Below, one piece after another: positions 32,514-36,779 of a stretch of 36,779 nt of DNA. This DNA comes from Thermococcus sp. (GTDB lineage: Archaea > Methanobacteriota_B > Thermococci > Thermococcales > Thermococcaceae): positions 1-36,779 of the forward strand of contig WAKU01000052.1 of NCBI GenBank assembly GCA_015523195.1, written 5' to 3'. Within the stretch, counting starts at the first letter, position 1; every line of letters starts with the position of its first letter. Both the position numbers and the translations under genes were made by a program. Below the pieces are notes generated by a model. It was given only the letters and a program-made list of their open reading frames with translations. It ran no database searches and was not told the DNA's origin.

Positions 32514-33182
32514 ATGGGGCGCGTGCTCTGGCTCGGCCTCTCGGCTGTGATCGTTCTTTCGCTCGCTGCGGTGGCACTGGCCAGCGAATCCGGCGTTTTC
32601 TCAGACCTCTCTGGGAAATACCAGGGCTCCCCCTCCGCTGCTCCGAATGTTTCCGGATGGAGAAGCGCCCCGGAGGATCCCCAAACCGTTTACATATCAA
32701 TCACCGCCCCAAACGCCAGGCTTAAGGAGGCCATTGAAAGCGCCCTTGACAACGTGACCCGCTCCCGCGGCCTGAAGCCGGTTTACGTCAACGGGCCGAT
32801 AGCAGATTGCGACCTTAAGGGGAGGATCGTGATCGTTTACCTCCCAATGGACTTCTGGAGCGATGGACTCCTCCGCAGGGAGTACGGCGTCTCGGGGGTT
32901 CTCTACTACTCCTACCCCGGCGACGCCAAAACCTTCGTCGAGCTGATGCTCAGCAGAAACGTTTCCGAGGAAACCAGTGAAACGATCAAAAAGCTTGCCC
33001 TTGAGCTGAGCTCTTCGAGCGTTAGACGGTTGAAGGAGGAGCGGATTTTGAGCCAGTCCGCATCGGTCGCCTACTGGTGGAAGCTGAGGGCAGTGGTGGG
33101 CAAGCTCAGGAGGGGAGACCCCTACAAGATGATAGCCCAGGAAATAGGGGCCCAGCTTAGCGAGTTCTTAGAGGGCCCATAA
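32514..33182 (+). CDS. Secreted protein of unknown function
   Basis: 222 aa, no family recognised. An N-terminal hydrophobic segment (about 4-24, VLWLGLSAVIVLSLAAVALA) looks like a signal peptide or anchor; no lipobox Cys follows. The remainder appears to be a mixed alpha/beta domain: VYISITAPN, a helix, IVIVYLPMDFW, then VLYYSYPGDAKTFVELML and helices to the end. GAGGTGGGAG precedes the ATG. A TATA-like CTTTTAAGG (32475-32483) overlaps the end region of the radical SAM gene, so it may have its own promoter. The stop lies 1 base from the opposite-strand SpoIIM stop. Confidence 0.75.
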   Translation: MGRVLWLGLSAVIVLSLAAVALASESGVFSDLSGKYQGSPSAAPNVSGWRSAPEDPQTVYISITAPNARLKEAIESALDNVTRSRGLKPVYVNGPIADCDLKGRIVIVYLPMDFWSDGLLRREYGVSGVLYYSYPGDAKTFVELMLSRNVSEETSETIKKLALELSSSSVRRLKEERILSQSASVAYWWKLRAVVGKLRRGDPYKMIAQEIGAQLSEFLEGP

Positions 33183-33183
33183 C

Positions 33184-33753
33184 TCACCCAATGCCGGCGA
33201 CCCTCGGCGTTATGAAGGCCTCTATGAAGGCCGCCAAGAGGAGCAGGAGGGCCGAGAGGACGTAGAACTTCAGGGAGGCGTAGACCGTCTCCATGCCCTC
33301 CCTCTTCAGCGTGCCGCGGTAGAGGAGCACGCCGGAGGCGGCGGCGAGTATTATCGCGGGGATCTCGATGACGCCGTGGGGGAGGAGGCCGAGGATCACG
33401 GTGGCTGCATCCAAGAGGTGCTCCCTGAGGACGTAGGCCACTACAGCGCCCAAGATGAAGCCGTTGACGAGAACCACGAGCCAGGGCACCACGCCGAAGA
33501 AGATCCCGAGGGCGTAGGCGCTCGTGGCCACCCCCAAGTTGTTGAGGTATATCCCGATGAAGGTTGAGAAGGCGCTCTTCCTGCTGATCTTCCCGGCTAT
33601 GGTTCTCGCTATGTACTGGAAAAGCTTCCCGCCGCCAGCTGGGTTCAGGAGGACGACCACCGCTCCAGCGATGGAGCCCGCTACAAAGCCGACCGAGAGG
33701 AGGAGGAAGTCCCTCTTCACCTTCCCCCACGGGAGTGAGACGGAGCGCCTCAA
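33184..33753 (-). CDS. SpoIIM/DUF95 family membrane protein
   Basis: 189 aa with five or six transmembrane segments. The FIGIYLNNLGVA segment and LLPHGVIEIPAIILA (Pro-His-Gly then Glu) are the signature of the stage II sporulation protein M family, widespread in archaea that do not sporulate; the archaeal role is unknown. The start is TTG, supported by GGGGGATTA just upstream; that binding site overlaps the stop of the upstream gene, which ends 2 bases before. Translation is probably coupled. Confidence 0.85.
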   Translation of the reverse strand: MRRSVSLPWGKVKRDFLLLSVGFVAGSIAGAVVVLLNPAGGGKLFQYIARTIAGKISRKSAFSTFIGIYLNNLGVATSAYALGIFFGVVPWLVVLVNGFILGAVVAYVLREHLLDAATVILGLLPHGVIEIPAIILAAASGVLLYRGTLKREGMETVYASLKFYVLSALLLLLAAFIEAFITPRVAGIG

Positions 33754-33755
33754 GC

Positions 33756-34037
33756 TTAATCCCCCTTGACGGCCTTCTTGAGGGCTATCTTGAAGTCCTC
33801 AACGTTCACGAAGGGCATCTCGACGTCGAGCCTCATGCTGAAGAACTCGTCCATAACCGCTTCGAGCTCCTCGACCCTGTGCCCCTCAAGGGCCTCCTCA
33901 AGCTCGTGAACCGTCTCCTCGGGGTGGATGAAGAAGTCCCCTGTTATCCTGACGTGCTCGGCAACGCCGTCCTCCTCGTCGAACTCTATCCTTATCAGCC
34001 CCTTCTTGGCCTTGTGCTCGCCCACGTGGTGCCCCAT
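33756..34037 (-). CDS. Stand-alone lipoate-protein ligase C-terminal-domain protein (LplB-like)
   Basis: 93 aa. The KAKKGLIRIEFDEEDG start, then VRITGDFFIHPEET and two helices (VHELEEALEGH, VEELEAVMDEFF), match the accessory domain found at the C-terminus of bacterial LplA and made as a separate LplB protein in Thermoplasma, where it is needed for lipoyl-adenylate formation. No LplA-type catalytic gene is in the window. The ATG at 34037 follows GGTGGGGAT; a GTG at 34049 would add four residues and overlaps that site. Paired with the SpoIIM gene. Divergent from argS. Confidence 0.75.
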   Translation of the reverse strand: MGHHVGEHKAKKGLIRIEFDEEDGVAEHVRITGDFFIHPEETVHELEEALEGHRVEELEAVMDEFFSMRLDVEMPFVNVEDFKIALKKAVKGD

Positions 34038-34054
34038 GTGAATCCCCACCGTAG

Positions 34055-36034
<1,980 letters not shown>

Positions 36035-36041
36035 GGAAAAA

Positions 36042-36049
36042 CTTAAATT
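36042..36049 (+). promoter_or_regulatory. TATA box of the last gene
   Basis: GAAAAA followed by CTTAAATT, just after the argS stop. The expected start near 36072 gives a leader of about 9 bases before the ATG at 36081. Confidence 0.5.
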
Positions 36050-36080
36050 TCAGAGGGCCGTAGGTTCAGGGGGGCAAAAG

Positions 36081-36779
36081 ATGGTGCCGTTTCCAGAGGA
36101 GAGGATGTTCCCGTACGATACAAAGGAAGGGGAGAAGAGAAGCAGAGCAAGAAATGTAAGCATAGCGTTTGACAGAAATCCGGACGGGGGAGGAACGCTC
36201 CTCCCGCCCCTGAAGGATAAGTTCAAGGAGGATCGCAAGTGGTGGCTGGATAACGTGCACTATGCTTGGAAGGGGCCGCCCGTGGAATCCGAAAAGGATG
36301 GGCTGGACTACCACCTCATCACCACGGCGTACAGGCTCCTGGGAACCATGAAGTACAAGCTGGAGCCATATGCAGCTGACGCAGTCCGGTGGGCGATAGC
36401 TCCTGTTGAGAAAGACTATACAAAAAGAGGACAGAAACTTATGAAAGACTTGAAGGGCACGGTGTACGAAAAGTTTTTGAGGAATGATGTGTTAACGAGG
36501 GTGAAAAGCCTAGACGAGCTGCTGGAAGATGAAGAGAAGATGAAGAAGTTCCAACGACTAATTAAAAAAAGCTTCCTAGAAGAGGGCGTCCCGGAGGAGC
36601 ACGCGGAGATGTTAGCGGACTTGGCGCCAATATTCGTGAAAGCTTCGAAGGCGTGGGCAGAGATAACGAAGAGGGCGTGGAAGGACATGGTGAAAAGGGG
36701 AGAGCGCATCTCGCCGTACGAGGCCGCAAAGAAGATGTACCTTGAAGACCCGGACCCGCTGAGCTACTTTGACCTATAC
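36081..36779 (+). CDS. Unrecognised protein, 3' end outside the window
   Basis: 233 codons open to the last base; I do not recognise a family. The visible part is hydrophilic and mostly helical, very rich in Lys and Glu, with no signal peptide or membrane segment. It begins MVPFPEERMFPYDTKEG, has a Trp-containing patch (RKWWLDNVHYAWKGPP), and continues with charged helices (DELLEDEEKMKKFQRL, ITKRAWKDMVKRGE). Codon use includes TTA, CTA and CGA, which are scarce in neighbouring genes, and GC content drops, hinting at acquired DNA. AGGGGGG before the ATG is a plausible ribosome binding site. Confidence 0.65.
   Translation, partial: MVPFPEERMFPYDTKEGEKRSRARNVSIAFDRNPDGGGTLLPPLKDKFKEDRKWWLDNVHYAWKGPPVESEKDGLDYHLITTAYRLLGTMKYKLEPYAADAVRWAIAPVEKDYTKRGQKLMKDLKGTVYEKFLRNDVLTRVKSLDELLEDEEKMKKFQRLIKKSFLEEGVPEEHAEMLADLAPIFVKASKAWAEITKRAWKDMVKRGERISPYEAAKKMYLEDPDPLSYFDLY

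Overview
The window reads as chromosome of a hyperthermophilic euryarchaeon of the order Thermococcales, most likely a Thermococcus species. The evidence is a 13-gene membrane-bound complex operon in the gene order of the Pyrococcus/Thermococcus mbx (mbs) operon, two perfect matches to the recognition sequence of the Thermococcales sulfur regulator SurR, a proteasome-activating nucleotidase, archaeal HMG-CoA reductase, archaeosine tRNA-guanine transglycosylase, archaeal Hjc resolvase, dense gene packing, GGTGAT-type ribosome binding sites, and AT-rich TATA boxes in otherwise GC-rich DNA. I see no rRNA, tRNA, transposase or CRISPR array, and no gene-free stretch longer than about 190 bases.

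Layout. 1-3095: a very large protein joining a seven-repeat propeller, two Ig-like modules and a Ser/Thr protein kinase, cut or nearly cut by the left edge. 3158-4408: an orphan AAA-type ATPase. 4441-7313: a tight group of DUF63 membrane protein, inositol/fructose phosphatase, rhomboid protease and uracil phosphoribosyltransferase. 7492-8232: a solitary Cas6-like protein between two copies of an 11-bp direct repeat. 8323-9519: PAN ATPase, convergent with threonine dehydrogenase (9569-10621). 10772-12752: a MinD-like ATPase and HMG-CoA reductase. 12749-16172: a small membrane protein, a phosphate transporter and the archaeosine TGT. 16173-19755: cis-prenyltransferase and gamma-carbonic anhydrase on the minus strand, then Hjc and a membrane-anchored Ig-like surface protein on the plus strand. 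19759-20397 (perhaps from 20442): a DUF996-like membrane protein.

20533-30347 on the minus strand is one operon of 13 overlapping or abutting genes. It encodes an Mrp-type Na+/H+ antiporter module (MrpE, F, G, B, C and D types), a second antiporter-like subunit, the membrane anchor NuoH type, and the NuoB/C/D/I-type peripheral arm. The NuoD-type subunit keeps only two of the four cysteines that hold nickel in [NiFe] hydrogenases. That fits the sulfane-sulfur-reducing complex (MBS, formerly MBX) and not the hydrogen-evolving MBH. Its promoter has a TATA box with one SurR box on each side, so it should respond to elemental sulfur.

30534-36779: an ACT-domain regulator, a radical SAM protein with a probable C-terminal TRAM domain, a secreted protein of unknown function, a SpoIIM/DUF95 membrane protein with a stand-alone lipoate-ligase C-terminal-domain protein, arginyl-tRNA synthetase, and the first 233 codons of an unrecognised protein that leaves the window.

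Most of the window is ordinary Thermococcales core genome. The parts that deserve another look are the propeller-kinase fusion, the solitary Cas6 that lacks the known catalytic triad and sits between direct repeats, the paired SurR boxes, the possible ATC start codon of the DUF996-like gene, and the unknown last gene.
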